Source: Cycas panzhihuaensis
Lineage: Eukaryota; Cycadophyta
Direction of reading: 5' to 3'
Assembly: GCA_023213395.1 (NCBI GenBank)
Contig: CM041465.1
Coordinates: 251,541,741 to 251,605,740, forward strand
DNA length: 64,000 nt
The position numbers and the translations under genes were made by a program. Under the pieces are notes generated by a model that was not told the DNA's origin, did no database searches, and was given only the letters and a program-made list of their open reading frames with translations. Of the stretch, positions 42,688 to 54,080 are shown one piece after another. Position 1 is the stretch's first letter; each line of letters starts with the position of its first letter.

Positions 42688-42856
42688 GGTATTATTGTAC
42701 TGTTCTATTGTTTCTTTCTAAGGGTAATGTATCATCCCCTCTTTTCTAAGTCTATGACAAGTGCCACGCATGCATCTAGCCCTAACCAAGGCTCATATTG
42801 TATTTATAGAGGAACCTTTCTCATTAATGATTTGAACACTCATTATGAGTTTTTCA
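42665..42856 (+). repeat. 3' LTR of Copia F
   Basis: This 192-bp repeat starts TGTTAGAAATAATG and ends GTTTTTCA. It partners 30412-30603. Confidence 0.95.
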
Positions 42857-42861
42857 TTGTG

Positions 42862-43024
42862 CACTGTAATCTAATCAAATAAAGTGATGACATGTGGCTA
42901 GCTCTTATTGGGCCACTCTTGTATTTGTGATGTATAACTGTGTAAGAAGGTTCATTCTGAGGTAATGAAGGAAACTATTATCTACCTTAGATGTCAAGAC
43001 GTTATCTCTGTCTATTTTTCTTCA
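42862..43024 (+). repeat. Copia D 3' LTR, right part (end approximate)
   Basis: After F's second TTGTG the D LTR must resume here. The sequence has LTR character (CTTGTATTTGTGATG; CTGTCTATTTTTCTTCA) and a plausible CA end near 43024. D's 5' LTR is not in the window, so the end cannot be fixed by comparison. Confidence 0.45.
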
Positions 43025-44169
43025 ATTGTGGACCAATGATGTTCTACCGAATATCCATCAATAAGATAACGTGTGAGAACCTACAAGTCTTCCAATGACT
43101 TTATGATGACTTAGGTGAGTATTTACACAACATTTCATGATGCTCACATATTCACAAATTTGAGAGAGTAAGTCTAATGATGACACTACAATGTGACCAA
43201 AATATTACTACTAAATTTTTCAAAATAGAGGGAAAAAAATGATGGCCTATGGTTTTCAAAAAGAAATCAAATCAACTTTAACTTAATCAACTTAGAATAA
43301 AAATCATACCTCGAAGTTATTTGAAAAAAAAATAGTAATTCATTTAGTTGAGGTGTTTTCCTTTGCTGACTCACATGGCCTTTGGGATGTCTGTCTTTGA
43401 GGATTCCTACTCTTAGCTGCTGCCTTCCATCCACGAGAGACTTCTTAACAATGCTTTTGAAGGTTATTGGTCTGTCTAACCCCTGCTCAGGATGTGGTCT
43501 TCCCACCCAATGGCTACAAATCTGAATTGGCTACCTTTTGAACATATATGGTACCACACGGTTGCCAATAGTGCCCACTCAGGTTTTCAATAATGCCTAG
43601 CTTAAATGCAAATGTCTACTTTGTGCATTTGGCTCAACCTCTCAACTAGCATTTTTTTGCCTATTATTGTTCTGCAGATCTAAAATCTTTGATGTTGCCC
43701 TCTAGATCCTTCAACTGATCTACTGTGGGCTATGTATGCCACCTTTGTAGCATTTCACTCTCTTGGGTTCATGTGTTACACCCGTCTTAGCTTCAAATTG
43801 ACCTCAGTGCTAATGTCCCAATAAATTATTCACAAGTTTGTTGCCAATTGTTGGCTCTATCCTAGATATGCTTTCTATAGATGTGTTCAGTCTGTGCACT
43901 CAATAGTTTTTTCATTAGCATCCAACTTTCAATGTCCCCATGTCAACCGATGTCACTACACTTAGCATCCTATATCAGCTCTCTCACTTCTACTAAGATT
44001 GAACCATCATATGAACTTATTCAAACCATGCATCTATCATGTGAATTACACACAATATAAATAATAACTACTCTGCAAAGACATGATGTTCATCTTGGTG
44101 TTCCACATGATCAAATGAAGCGGACCTACTTGCATGCGTGAGTTTAGGTTCACTCTAGCTTTGATACCA
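43025..44169. other. Unassigned region
   Basis: I recognise no coding sequence. The right end, near 44155-44169, reads as a minus-strand PBS (TGGTATCAAAGCTAGAG), so at least the last few hundred bases are probably leader of a minus-strand LTR element. A 79-codon minus frame at 43267-43506 matches nothing I know. Confidence 0.4.
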
Positions 44170-44560
44170 TGTTAAAATTTTGGGTTTGATATCATCATGA
44201 CACAATATCAAACACACCCACAAAATACAAGCACAAGAGACAAATATAAACTATGTATGACATAATTGACTTGTATTACTTCATACTTGGATATGACAAG
44301 GTACATATCAATAGTGCTATGCACCTCATAAAGAACCAATGAGAGATGTATGCCTTATAAATGTCCAATGAGGAATTGTGTGATGAGTACATAGAAATAC
44401 GTGAGCATTAATTAGACATAAGAAAAGTGCTTCCCTCATCAGCTCTACATCTACCTATGAGCAGTATTCATGTGCACCTATCAAGTGATTACATCATCAA
44501 TGATTACGTTGGTGACATGGACCAGTTTCAAACATCTACGTGGAATAAATGTATTAAACA
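44170..44560 (-). repeat. Probable 5' LTR, minus strand
   Basis: It starts TGTTAAAATTTTGGG directly after a PBS-like sequence on the reverse strand. No second copy is seen; the right boundary and family are unknown. It may be a remnant left by truncation. Confidence 0.45.
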
Positions 44561-45082
44561 TTATCTTCCAACCCTTTGCTGTCTTCCGCTTCTAATGTCT
44601 ATTTTGGTTGTTATCCTCCTTTCTTGGGCTCTCTTTTATTCTGCATTTTCCAATTGAGCTTCTTCTGACTCTAACCCTTTCTTTTTTGTGGCTTATTGCC
44701 AGGCAATATCCCATTGCCAACATTGAAAGGTGCATACATCAGGCAATCCCCATATCAATGCCCTAGCCCGTTAGATCTGAACTGTTAACTATGACTGCAT
44801 ACCATTATTTGGCTTGATCACATACATTGATTCTATGGTATTATTTTCTTAGGACAATTACCATAGTAACCTTAGACATTTTTTGTAATCCAGCCTATGT
44901 AAGTTCGCACTTATATGTGAAGTATCAGCTGTGAATATTTGCATAAAATATTTCCATATGGGTTTTCCTGCTTTGTTTTCTTTTTTATTGTATTTAATTA
45001 ATGGACTCTTGAGGGAAGTGTGTTTTCACATCTTCTATTTAGAATATATATATTTCAGTTAAATTTCTGATTGTTTTGTTAG
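44561..45082 (+). other. Intron-like sequence before the host exon
   Basis: No gene is recognised. The 3' end (TTCTGATTGTTTTGTTAG) is a good plant splice acceptor with a T-rich tract, leading into the exon at 45083. A further acceptor-like TTATTGCCAG near 44700 is not followed by a convincing exon. Confidence 0.5.
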
Positions 45083-45220
45083 GCAATAAAGGGCACTAGC
45101 ATCCTATGTGATCCTTGCAAGGGTAAAGGATGGCTGGATTGTGATTTTTGCAATGGCCAGAAGATAAATGTGCAAGCTCAAAACAATCGTTTCTATCGGC
45201 GTTGCCCCTCTTGCAGAGCT
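45083..45220 (+). CDS. Host exon: DnaJ-type CxxCxGxG zinc protein
   Basis: These 138 bp lie between a T-rich acceptor ending TTAG and the donor GTGAGT and translate in phase 0 without stops to 46 residues. They contain CDPCKGKG (CxxCxGxG), CDFCNGQK and CPSCRA, with NNRFYRRCPSC between, the pattern of plant plastid BSD2/DnaJ-like cysteine-rich zinc proteins that act as folding or assembly factors. The family normally continues with another CxxC pair after RA; I do not find that next exon in the window. It may be a live exon followed by a very long intron, or a fragment. Confidence 0.72.
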
Positions 45221-46700
45221 GTGAGTTTTTTTGGACCCTACAGTAGAGTGACTGTATATCTCTGCTTCTGTGCGCATATGCATATATATGTCACTTTCAT
45301 GTTGAGAGCCAGTGCATGCTCTTTATTTATTTTGCTTTATTATTTTAGTGGCAGCAAACTATCACTCCATCCCTTAACTCTAATTTATATTTTGTTTCTT
45401 TCAATGTGAGCATATATGAAATCAGTTAGTCATTTTCATATAGTAGCTGAAACAATAACATTGTAATCAAAAGAGACTCTGGCAAAAAATGCACGTGGTG
45501 ATGTTTTGAGATCCAATGGCAGCTATGCTTACTCCAAAGGAAGTCAATGACTCTGCTAGGGAAGATGGTTTTTCTTTAGTGAGGGTGAAGGATCCATCTA
45601 AACTTTAAAGAGAAAAATATCTTTAAAAACAAGTGGATGTTAGCCCACAGGGAGTGATTATTGAGCCTTCTTTCAACAGGTTTTTTATTTCTTTACTTTC
45701 AGTTGGATGACTGGCTAAATGGAAAGAATCTGTGGAGCTCAGATATAGTGGATCCATATGCAATTGATTTTCTTCAAGGGAAGATCTTTGAACGGGAATG
45801 GGAAATGCATATTTGGCTTTTTGTATTTTCCTGTTTATTTGATCAATAATTGGTTTTGGCCAATCTTAGGTGAATACATTCATTTGGAAACTTGCTGGAG
45901 TATTCATGAGTTATTAATATCGGCTACTCAAGTCTGGGTTTGCATTAGGGAGGAAATTGGATCTTGGAAATGAAGAGACAAGGATTTTAATTTGTTAGGG
46001 AGGCCCTTGGTTTGGTCTTGAGAAGGGGGCATCCACATTTCAAACATGTTGGTCTTGGTCCAATGAGGGTTCTGGCTTTGAGTGGGATTTCATTTTTTGC
46101 AAGATGAAGTATGTGACATGGTTCTTACAGGCAATACTGTTTTATGAAGACTACATTATCTTGGACAGATTGGCCTTTCTTACTGTCACGACGTGGACTG
46201 CAAGAAAATTTCAGTGAGGTGTTTATAATGCCTTGTTCTAGAGCATATGTGATGATTTTGCCCCCATTTTTCATCAATACTTCAGAAGAAAAAATTTCAA
46301 GCACTCATGAATGAGTCTTTTTCATTCAGGATACATGACAATGTATACAAGGCTGAACAAATTCAAGTGCCAGCAATTTTATGTGTTCCTTTTATTCTCC
46401 AAAATCTGGAAAAGGTGGAAGTCAGATTGAATAAGTTGGTTGGATCTACAATGGGGTGTATGATTCTTAGGGATGACCTTGAGTAATTTCAAAGTACCGA
46501 AGTTGACTGATAATTTATGATCTAGAGAAATATGAAGAGCTTTTAAGACTGAAGCTGGCTACTTCCCTTCGTAAGAGTGGATAATTATTTGGGGTATCCA
46601 CTTGGATTCCAAAGGATGCAGACTAGGCTTTGAATCCAGCTATAGAGTTGTGCTCCTTGGAAGCAATTTTTTATTAATATCAATATAGGTCTTCTACAGA
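45221..46700 (+). other. Unassigned region after the exon
   Basis: This would be intron if the gene is real. A T-rich tract TTTACTTTCAG at about 45700-45708 precedes an open stretch (LDDWLNGKNLWSSDIVDPYA) of unknown nature. The 3' part has short broken frames. I could not match it to a LINE or other element. Confidence 0.4.
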
Positions 46701-46706
46701 AAAGAG

Positions 46707-46721
46707 AATAATAATAATAAT
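46707..46721. repeat. Short AAT microsatellite
   Basis: Five AAT units followed by TAG TAG. It follows A/T-rich sequence and marks no recognised element end. Confidence 0.7.
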
Positions 46722-48100
46722 AGTAGCATGTTTGTTCCTTATTATTTGTTTTTTATTAAATTGTTATGAACATGATTTCTCTTGAGAGTAGCGGGGTTAT
46801 AAGTGCAAACAAGAAATCATAAAAGACAAAACCTTAGCACAAATTTTTCACAATCATAAAAGAACCATGTTCTAGGAAGGTATAACTTGGCACAACAAAA
46901 ATGATACATCCATCGCAAGATGTGTGTACGCATGTGTGTTTATATATGTGCATATGTATATGTATAAGCCCAAAGGATCATTTTAGTAAAATGTAAGACT
47001 GCACTCAAAGGAAGATTCAAAGATTGGAGAGAGATCTCTTTGGAAAAGATTCAATATCAAAATGAGAGATGATTACAATAAGAACCCCAATGGGGTGCTT
47101 ACAACAAGTTCAAATGCTTCTTAACTTTAACATACCTTTCTAGAATTGTATCTTTGGATCAACATTTCTAGAATTATTTGATATAATAATTAAAGCTTGG
47201 TCAATTGTATTTCTATCCCTAACTGGGTTAGTAACCTTAGCCCAATGTGTTAAATTAGACTCCTAGTTGACCATTCAAAATCCCTATAGAAGATAAATGA
47301 TGTATTGCCATAATACATTGTTGACTACTACATGGCCCACTGGCGGCTCGAAACTGCTCGATAGTATAGTTGTCACGTGTCCTCTTTACCCCTTGATGTC
47401 AATTGCACTTAGGTTATTTGCAACATATATAACAACTTACAATATTCACCACATATGCAATATATTCAATCACAACATAAGCAACTAATCATCAATCGCA
47501 TAGAATGCACAAGATTTTCCTCTTAACTCATACATTTTATTAATCAACATTGCATACAATCACTTTCATTGTTTGGGTCTCACTGTTGAACCAATGGGAG
47601 AAATGACTTATTTATACCATTTTACATAGCCAAAACTCAAAGGGACATGACTTTACAACCATATCCTTTGATATTTCATAACACAAAACCCTAAATAATG
47701 ATAATCAAGTTCATTTCCGTACATTCATATGACCGTATGATTTGTCATTGGAAGCTTCAATGCATAACCATCCCCTATGAAACATTTGCCATTCTAGAAT
47801 TATTTCTCACTATTAGAACCATTTCAGAACTTTGCCTGTGTTTGAAGAGAACCGTTCCTTGATAACTAGTTTCACAACTTGCAATTGTCCTAGGCATTCC
47901 ATAAGCTTCCTAGAACCATTCTTTAAGCATACTTCACTATATATTATGAATTTGCACTTTTTTCACTAGATTTCTCATCAAAACTATTCTTAAAAATGTC
48001 TCTGACTATTCCCAAGCGTCCTAGAGCCAATTATGCTGCATACATTTATTTAGGCATTCAAAAAATGATTTGAGCATCCTTGCTCAGTGTTGCCAAAATT
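46722..48100. other. Unassigned, possibly the 3' LTR region of Gypsy M
   Basis: No coding sequence. A minus-strand TATA-like GGTATAAATAAG near 47610-47622 and the position downstream of M's extra ORF suggest it includes M's 3' LTR, but no partner copy exists in the window to define it. A short TG/TA-rich tract lies at 46920-46970. Confidence 0.35.
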
Positions 48101-48109
48101 CTTGTTGCT

Positions 48110-49230
48110 TACTTGTCAAAATTTGATTCTTTTAGTGGTGGGTCACCTTCCTTCACTTCTTTTCTCAAGCTGTTCCTATAGCTAGCCAATTTTCACATCC
48201 TTCTTTCATGCTTCCTCCATCATATCTTCATTAATCTTTAGCAATTTTCAACCTCTAATGTTTGTCCTTCAAATCTTCTTGTAATTTTGCAATTTGTTGT
48301 TGCTATTTCTTCCATTCTTCTAGAAATTCATCTAGCCATTCCTTCATTTGCTAGATTTTATTTGCTACTCTTCCCTTGCCTTAGGAAGTTCCCTTACCTA
48401 GTTGTCTTGGTCATGGTGGTGGTGTTGTCTCTTTAGTTGACCCTATTTCTATTATAGATTCAATCGCTTGTCTTATCTACTTTCTAGCTTTCTTTTTGGG
48501 ATGATGAGGATGAGTGAAATGTGTATCTTCTCAAAGCCATAAGGTAATCTGCCTCAATGCTACAATTACCAATTGTTTGACCTCAGTAAAATCCACGTCC
48601 ATGAGAAATACACCTATTCATTGTTGAAGTATGGCACAACCTTCTTCAATTTCCGCATGAGGTAGCCATGCAATGGGAATTTGGGAAAACGACAACCCTA
48701 ATAACAAGGAAGGGTGTTTAAGCACTCCTTTTGGCCCTCTCAATTCCTATAGTTGCTTCTAAAGTGATTATGCCAAATATTCACTCTAGTTGACTGGCAC
48801 TCCCTCCTACACCTCTTGGAGTGTTGCTAGAATTTTGGCAGGGCAATATTTAAACTTTTTTTTCATAAGGAATCAAGTGACATAGATTTTAGCCAACTGC
48901 CTCAATGTCAAATCCAGTAAGTCTTCAATCTTTGTACTACTAGTGTATGTGCATGAATCTGATTTGCATAGAGCATGGACAACCAACTCTTTGTTCACCT
49001 TCGTTCTCTTATCTCTAATCGATAGCCTCCTAAGATGGAGCAATTTAGTAATTCACAAAATAAGATAAACAAAAATCTCGATCCTATCTATATTTTTAGA
49101 GACCAAGTCCACAATATCGTTCATGGATGTGTCATCCCAATAGAGAGGTAGTAACAACACATTGTCTCTAACTGGCCCTAATTACAGTTGCTTTGAACTC
49201 ATTAGACATCTATAGATACTCATTTTCCAA
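48110..49230 (-). pseudogene. Degraded extra ORF downstream of Gypsy M integrase
   Basis: Reading the minus strand from about 49230 leftward gives one consistent frame of about 370 codons broken only by scattered stops. Recognisable stretches are LLLPLYWDDTSMNDIVDLV, NKELVVHALCKSDSCTYTSS, KIEDLLDLTLRQLAKIYVT, KKFKYCPAKILATLQEV, LRGPKGVLKHPSLLLGLSF, EIEEGCAILQQ and a C-terminal coiled-coil-like MKEWLDEFLEEWKK. Many stops are TAG or TAA, consistent with decay of CAG/CAA codons. Its place between integrase and the 3' LTR is that of the extra (env-position) ORF of Athila-like or Tat-like Gypsy elements. I do not recognise the family and give no function. Confidence 0.55.
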
Positions 49231-49890
49231 GTGTGGTAGGTAAGGTTGTAATAATTATATCTCCATGTTAAAAATTCACCACAAAATGCTTGAAAATTTA
49301 CTTACCAACACTAAAACAGTAGTGGAATGCTTGCTTGAATGTTTATTGGAATGCTTTTATGAAGATTGACCCTTAAATTGTCTCTGGAAGTTTAGAATTG
49401 TTTGGACACAATGGGAAGTTTCTCCTTGAAAATCACTTGAATCTCCTTTAAATTTCTTTCCAAATTCACCAAAATGCTTTTGCTAGTTTGTTGGAACTCT
49501 TATCCCTTGTGACGCTCGACAAAATGATAGATTTTGATTGAAATTTGAGTTTATACGAGGTTCTTTTTGCCAAATTATTCTTCATTGTGTTCCTCAATAG
49601 GACTTTCCTGCACTTATCACCTGGCCATTTGCAGAATGCTTCTGGTGCACTTCTGGGATGCTTTGAAGTATAACACTTGTATTTTTTTGATTTCTTCTAG
49701 CTTTTTGTTCTTGTCATTTCATCTATGGGTTTTATAGGGCTTTATTGCTGATGTATATGCTTTTTCAAGAATTCTTTAGCGTTGTTAAGTGTTAGATTCA
49801 AGTTATGGGTTATTTTTTTCCTTTTTTTTCTTATTTTTTATTTATTTTTTTGTATTTTTCCATTTTACATATCAAGATAGAACCAACTTC
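49231..49890 (-). other. Spacer between the extra ORF and Gypsy M integrase
   Basis: No coherent frame. A long T-rich tract lies near 49805-49865. Confidence 0.5.
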
Positions 49891-51480
49891 TTGATACCGA
49901 GACAACTTTGATTGTCCATGACTCAAGCAACACGTTCATGGTACAATCATTGATTCCTCTAGTGATTTTATGAACCCTAATGATGATAGGGTTTCAATTT
50001 ATTGCCATTGACCAATTTTGGTAGCGTTCATCCATCTGGTTCCCACAGTTAAATCAAATAATTTTCAAATATCTACAAAATTATGTATAGGGCTAACCAA
50101 TGCATTTTGAGCTTTCCTGGGTGGGTCTTAAACTTCTTGTGGTACATTAACACTTCATCACCTTCTTGAAATTGTGGCGATTGAAGGTGGCAATTGTGCC
50201 ATGCTTTTTGGGGGTTCTTTTCAATGGCTTGCATCCAGTTTGCCATTTGCCTCCTTTCCTCTAATTGGATTAACTATAATAACCTTTCACGAAAGGATTC
50301 TTCATTCCCTAAGCAGCAAGCAAGGGATGTGCAGAGGCTTGGAATCTCGAACTCATAAGGAACAATAGCCTCCAATCCATAAACTAATTGGAAAGGGGTT
50401 TGTCTAGTAGCTCTTTTGTATGTTGTACAAAGTGCTCATAAGATAGAGAGTAACTTTTATGCTCAGTTTGATCAACCAATATCACAATTTTTTTGTAAAT
50501 AGTTCTTGATAATCTTATTTGAAATCTTTGCTTGGCATTTGCACAAAGATAATATGGAGTCAATTTTTTATGGTTGATCATGAAAGTTGTTGTGAGGTCG
50601 TTGGATAACAATGTTGAGGAAGTGGGAGTCTTGATCACTCACTAATTCCAATGGGCACCCAAATCTTGTAATGATCGCCTTGTATAAAAATTGTGTTGTG
50701 CTTCGAGCGTTAACATTCTTAAATGGCCTTGCTTCCACCCAGTTAGTAGCGTAATTAGTGGCAACCAATATGTATTATGCCTGAGATCTCGTCGTTGCGG
50801 GACATATAGGGCTAATGAACTCTATTCCCCATTTCTCAAATGGTGCTTGAGGAAGAATTGGGTTAAGTGGCTAGAAATCTTGGTTGTGAGGCTTCCCTAT
50901 TTGTTGGTAATAGTCTCATTTCTTCACCCAATTCCATGTATCATCAAATAGCATTGGTTACCATAGCCCAACATTTAGTATCTTGCAGCATGTTACTTTT
51001 CTACTCATGTGTCCATAGGCCACAACTTGATGTGTTTGAGATATAGCTTGTTCCACCTTGTGTGGTGCTATTCATCGTCATAAAACATCATCAGGATTGA
51101 GTTGATATTAGTTCTCCCTAGATGAGTTAATAGGGCTTTGCCTTCCTTACCAAGTGTCTTTTCTTTACTTTATCCAACCTTGGTGGTAATTCTCTTGTTG
51201 ACAAATATTTAAGAAAACCATCATACCACTCTATTGCAACGCCATTGACTCTAAATAAATGGCCGTATGGAAAGTCATTAGGAATCTTAGTTGCCTCTTC
51301 ACCATTGATATGTGATAATTGATTGGCTATAATGTTAGCTTTTCTAGGTTTAACAACAATCTTAAACGTGAATTCTTGAAACAACATCAACCACTTGTTG
51401 ATTCTCCCTCGTTGATCCCAAAGTGGAGTGTGGTTGGTGAAGAAATCAATCATCAATCCTTTTCCTTGACATCCTAGGGT
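49890..51480 (-). pseudogene. Gypsy M RNase H and integrase remnant
   Basis: The frame 51127-51456 gives the RNase H end (FFTNHTPLWDQRGRINKWLM, RKANIIANQLSHI). The frame 50568-50768 gives the integrase core (MVATNYATNWVEARPFKNVN, FGCPLELVSDQDSHFLN). 50384-50638 follows with KQRFQIRLSRTIYKK-type text, and across 50000-50170 the C-terminal part reads EGDEVLMYHKKFKTHPGKLK. This lineage lacks a chromodomain and resembles Athila/Tat integrases, unlike E, J and L. RT and gag are absent: the element is cut at about 51480. Confidence 0.8.
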
Positions 51481-51653
51481 GTTAGTGTAAAATTCCCAAT
51501 AATATCAATAAAAGAGTGAGCCCATGAAAATGATACTCTACACCAACTTATGCATACTTGCCATAAGAAGAATAATACTTCTATTAAGCTAGAAAAATCT
51601 TCATTTAATGGTGGAGAAAAAAAAGAACTAACAAAGAATATGCAAGTTACAAT
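51481..51653. other. Unassigned island between M and J
   Basis: It starts TGTTAGTGTAAAATTCCC, which looks like an LTR start, but no partner is present. It lies directly before the 3' LTR of J. Confidence 0.35.
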
Positions 51654-51658
51654 GAAGA

Positions 51659-52131
51659 TAAAGCAATTCTTTCACCAAAATGACATAAAAAATGGAGCAA
51701 AATGTAGCCAATCTACAAAAAACAGAACTCAAATAACAATTTTCTTGTATGAAAATATCCAGATCAAATGTATAACAAGTATAAATCAAGTACAACTGCT
51801 AAAATTGACATCAAATTATGGTCAAAATACAAATAGATGATTGAAAAAGTACCAATACACTTATAAAGTTCACCAAGCCCTTTGAGACGAGGATCCTCCT
51901 CAGAAAATGAAGCCCTAAGGCCAAAATTTTGCATTGCCAAAGATCGAAATTGGAGAGGAAAACGTGCACACAATGATGATCAAATGACCCCCTAAGGGTC
52001 CCTATTTATAAGTGCATCAACTAGGATAATAGAAGTCGGCCAGAGAGATGAAAGATGCACCCAAAACTGCAATTAGAAGTCGGCCACAACCTTGTATAGG
52101 AGTCGACCAAACTTAAGATAAGGTCACTTCA
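51659..52131 (-). repeat. 3' LTR of Gypsy J
   Basis: This 473-bp repeat ends CACTTCA next to the PPT. Its outer end reads TAAAGCAATTC where the partner has TGAAGCGATTC, so the terminal TG is mutated. A minus-strand TATA box lies at 52003-52010. Confidence 0.88.
52003..52010 (-). promoter_or_regulatory. TATA box in Gypsy J LTR
   Basis: TATAAATA on the minus strand within TTATAAATAGGG, conserved in the 5' LTR at 62180-62187. It is the likely promoter core of the element. Confidence 0.6.
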
Positions 52132-52169
52132 AGACCCCCCCTTGAAACTGTGCTTTGCCCTCAAAGCAC
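52132..52169 (-). promoter_or_regulatory. PPT of Gypsy J with upstream AGGG hairpin
   Basis: The minus-strand PPT AAGGGGGGGTCT abuts the LTR. Upstream, GTGCTTTG-AGGG-CAAAGCAC (plus 52150-52169) forms 8 perfect pairs around the loop AGGG. Confidence 0.78.
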
Positions 52170-52375
52170 TGGTAGGTTCGGGAATTGTTTTAACCATTCG
52201 TCTTTCTCCCATGTGGCATCTTCAATATCTAGGTCCTTCCATTTGATTAGGTGTTCTCTGATTTGTCTGTTCCTAAGCACTTAGGTGCAGTTTTGTAAAA
52301 TTCCTTCGAGCTCCAGTGTCATCTTTCCTTCTTCGTTAAGCTCTGGTATGTTGGATTGTGGAACTATCTTCTCAA
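52165..52375 (-). pseudogene. Gypsy J chromodomain
   Basis: The minus-strand frame reads NEEGKMTLELEGILQNC, one stop, then REHLIKWKDLDIEDATWEKD and EWLKQFPNLPVL. The fold is that of a chromodomain (hydrophobic strand, IKWK, ATWE). The stop sits in the middle of the domain. Confidence 0.85.
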
Positions 52376-53400
52376 CAACTTTCTTTTTCAAACAAGAAAC
52401 ATGGAGATGTCGTGGAGCTTTGCACCTTTTAGTAGTCTTAATTGGTATGCAATTTCACCTATATTGGCAGTGGTTTCGTAGAGACCAAAATATTTGGGCG
52501 TGAGTTTTTGATTTCTTGTTCTCTATAGTGAAGCTTGTTTGTATGGTTGGAGCTACAAGAAAACCAAGTTGCCAACTTCAAATTTTCTTTCAGAACATTT
52601 TTTATCGGACTATTGCTTCATCCTATTTTGTGCCATTGCTAGATTATCCTTTAACTTGGCGATGGTCTCTTCTACTTGTTTTTGATGTTCCTCCACTGAT
52701 TGGACTTTTGATGGTCTGTTCCAGGTTAGTAGCGAGGGTGGTTGATACCCATATAAAGCTTGGAAGGGTGTCATCTTTGCTGCGGAATGATAGGTGGTGT
52801 TGTACCACCATTTTGCTAAGTGTAGCCAACGGTGCCAGTGCTTTTGTTGGTCTAAATAGAAGTTCTGTAAGTGTCCTTCTGAGCACTTATTGACGATTTC
52901 TATTTGCCCGTCAGTTGGCGGGTGGTAAATTGTGCTCATCTTCAGTTTCGTGCCTGCGACTTTGAAGAGATCTTGCCAAAACTTGCTAGTAAATTTTGGG
53001 TCACGATCACTTACGATTGCTTTTGGAAACCCATGTAAACGATGGATCTCCTTCACGTATAGATCTGCAATGCCGTTGGCCTTAGCTGTTGATTTCAAAC
53101 CCCTAAAGTGGCCATACTTTGTAAGGCAATCTACTATGACCACAATTGCATCTTTTCCTTCTGAGCAAGGTAGCCATGTTATGAAGTCCATGGAAATTTC
53201 ATCCTATTTCTGCTCCAAAATTGGCAATGGTTGGAGTAATCTAGGTGTTCTTATACATTTGATCTTGTTTCTTTGGCAGGTATCGCACTCTGCCACAAAT
53301 TTTTGAATGTCTGTTTTTAGGCCCTTCTAATAAAAAGAGGCTCTTATCTTTCTGTAAGTCTTGTTGATCCCTGTGTGACCTGCTAAAGGTGTGGAGTGAG
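52376..53400 (-). pseudogene. Gypsy J integrase
   Basis: The 193-codon open frame 52610-53191 has MDFITWLPCSEGKDAIVVIV, DCLTKYGHF, GFPKAIVSDRDPKFTSKFWQ, LKMSTIYHPPTDGQIEIVNK, the core with D, D and E all visible, then WYNTTYHSAAKMTPFQALYG. The N-terminal zinc region lies at about 53230-53340 behind a stop. It is the best-kept integrase in the window. Confidence 0.9.
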
Positions 53401-53476
53401 CCTCTTGTAATACTATGTCCCTTAATGTTGGTTTCCTTGGGATGCAGATCTTCCCTTTTCCAAGTATTACTCCTTT

Positions 53477-54080
53477 CTATATTTCATACAAGCCAGTTTG
53501 ATCTTCACTTGTTTTGTCCATTAATTGCTTGTATTTTGGATCGATGTTGTATTCTTCCTTTATTATCTCGTGCCATGCTAGAGTGGCTACTAATATTGCT
53601 TGTATTGCTCGTTGTTCGTGACCTTCTTCTGGGATCCTTAAAAGGGCATCCGCTATTACATTGTCTTTGCCCTTTTTGTATACTATGGAGAAGTCAAATG
53701 GTTGTAATTTGCTCAACCAGTTTTGTTGCTCGTCCGACAATGTCTTTTCACTTAAGAAATACTTAAGACTATCGTGGTCTGTCCGTATTTGAAAAGAGCT
53801 CGCAAGTAAGTACTATCTCCATTGGTGGATTGCGTGCATTATTGCCAACATCTCTTTGTCATAAATTGGCTTTAACTTCTCTCTATTGTTTAGTTTCCTG
53901 CTTTCGTATGCTATTGGCCTTTAGTCTTGATGTAGGATTGTTCTTATACCAAACCCTGATGCATCGCATTCCGGAACGAATGGTTTTGAAAAATCTAGGG
54001 TTGCTAAGATTGGGGCTCTTACCATAGCACCTTTAAGCTCTTCAAAGGCATTGTTGGTCACTTCATCCCATGTGAAAGTG
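53477..54080 (-). pseudogene. Gypsy J RNase H
   Basis: The frame 53477-53740 ends the domain (QQNWLSKLQPFDFSIVYKKG, VIADALLRIPEE). The region up to 54080 gives VTNNAFEELKGAMVRAPILA-type and FVPECDASGFGIR-type text in short frames, with the acidic active-site residue region around 53960 preserved. Confidence 0.83.

Larger units (their letters stand above)
30412..42856 (+). mobile_element. Copia element F, interrupted by G and H
   Basis: This plus-strand Copia element has 192-bp LTRs at 30412-30603 and 42665-42856 and a perfect duplication TTGTG (30407-30411, 42857-42861). It is inserted in the 3' LTR of D. Without G and H it is about 5.2 kb. Gag, protease/GAG_pre-integrase, integrase, RT and RNase H are all recognisable, all broken. 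Confidence 0.95.

Noticed and set aside
45480-46680. Possible LINE or second exon after the zinc-protein exon
   Set aside because: An acceptor-like tract and a 40-codon open stretch exist, but no RT, endonuclease or known domain text could be read and the frames break quickly.
46707-46721. AAT microsatellite as a LINE 3' tail
   Set aside because: Only five units, and no LINE coding sequence or TSD around it.
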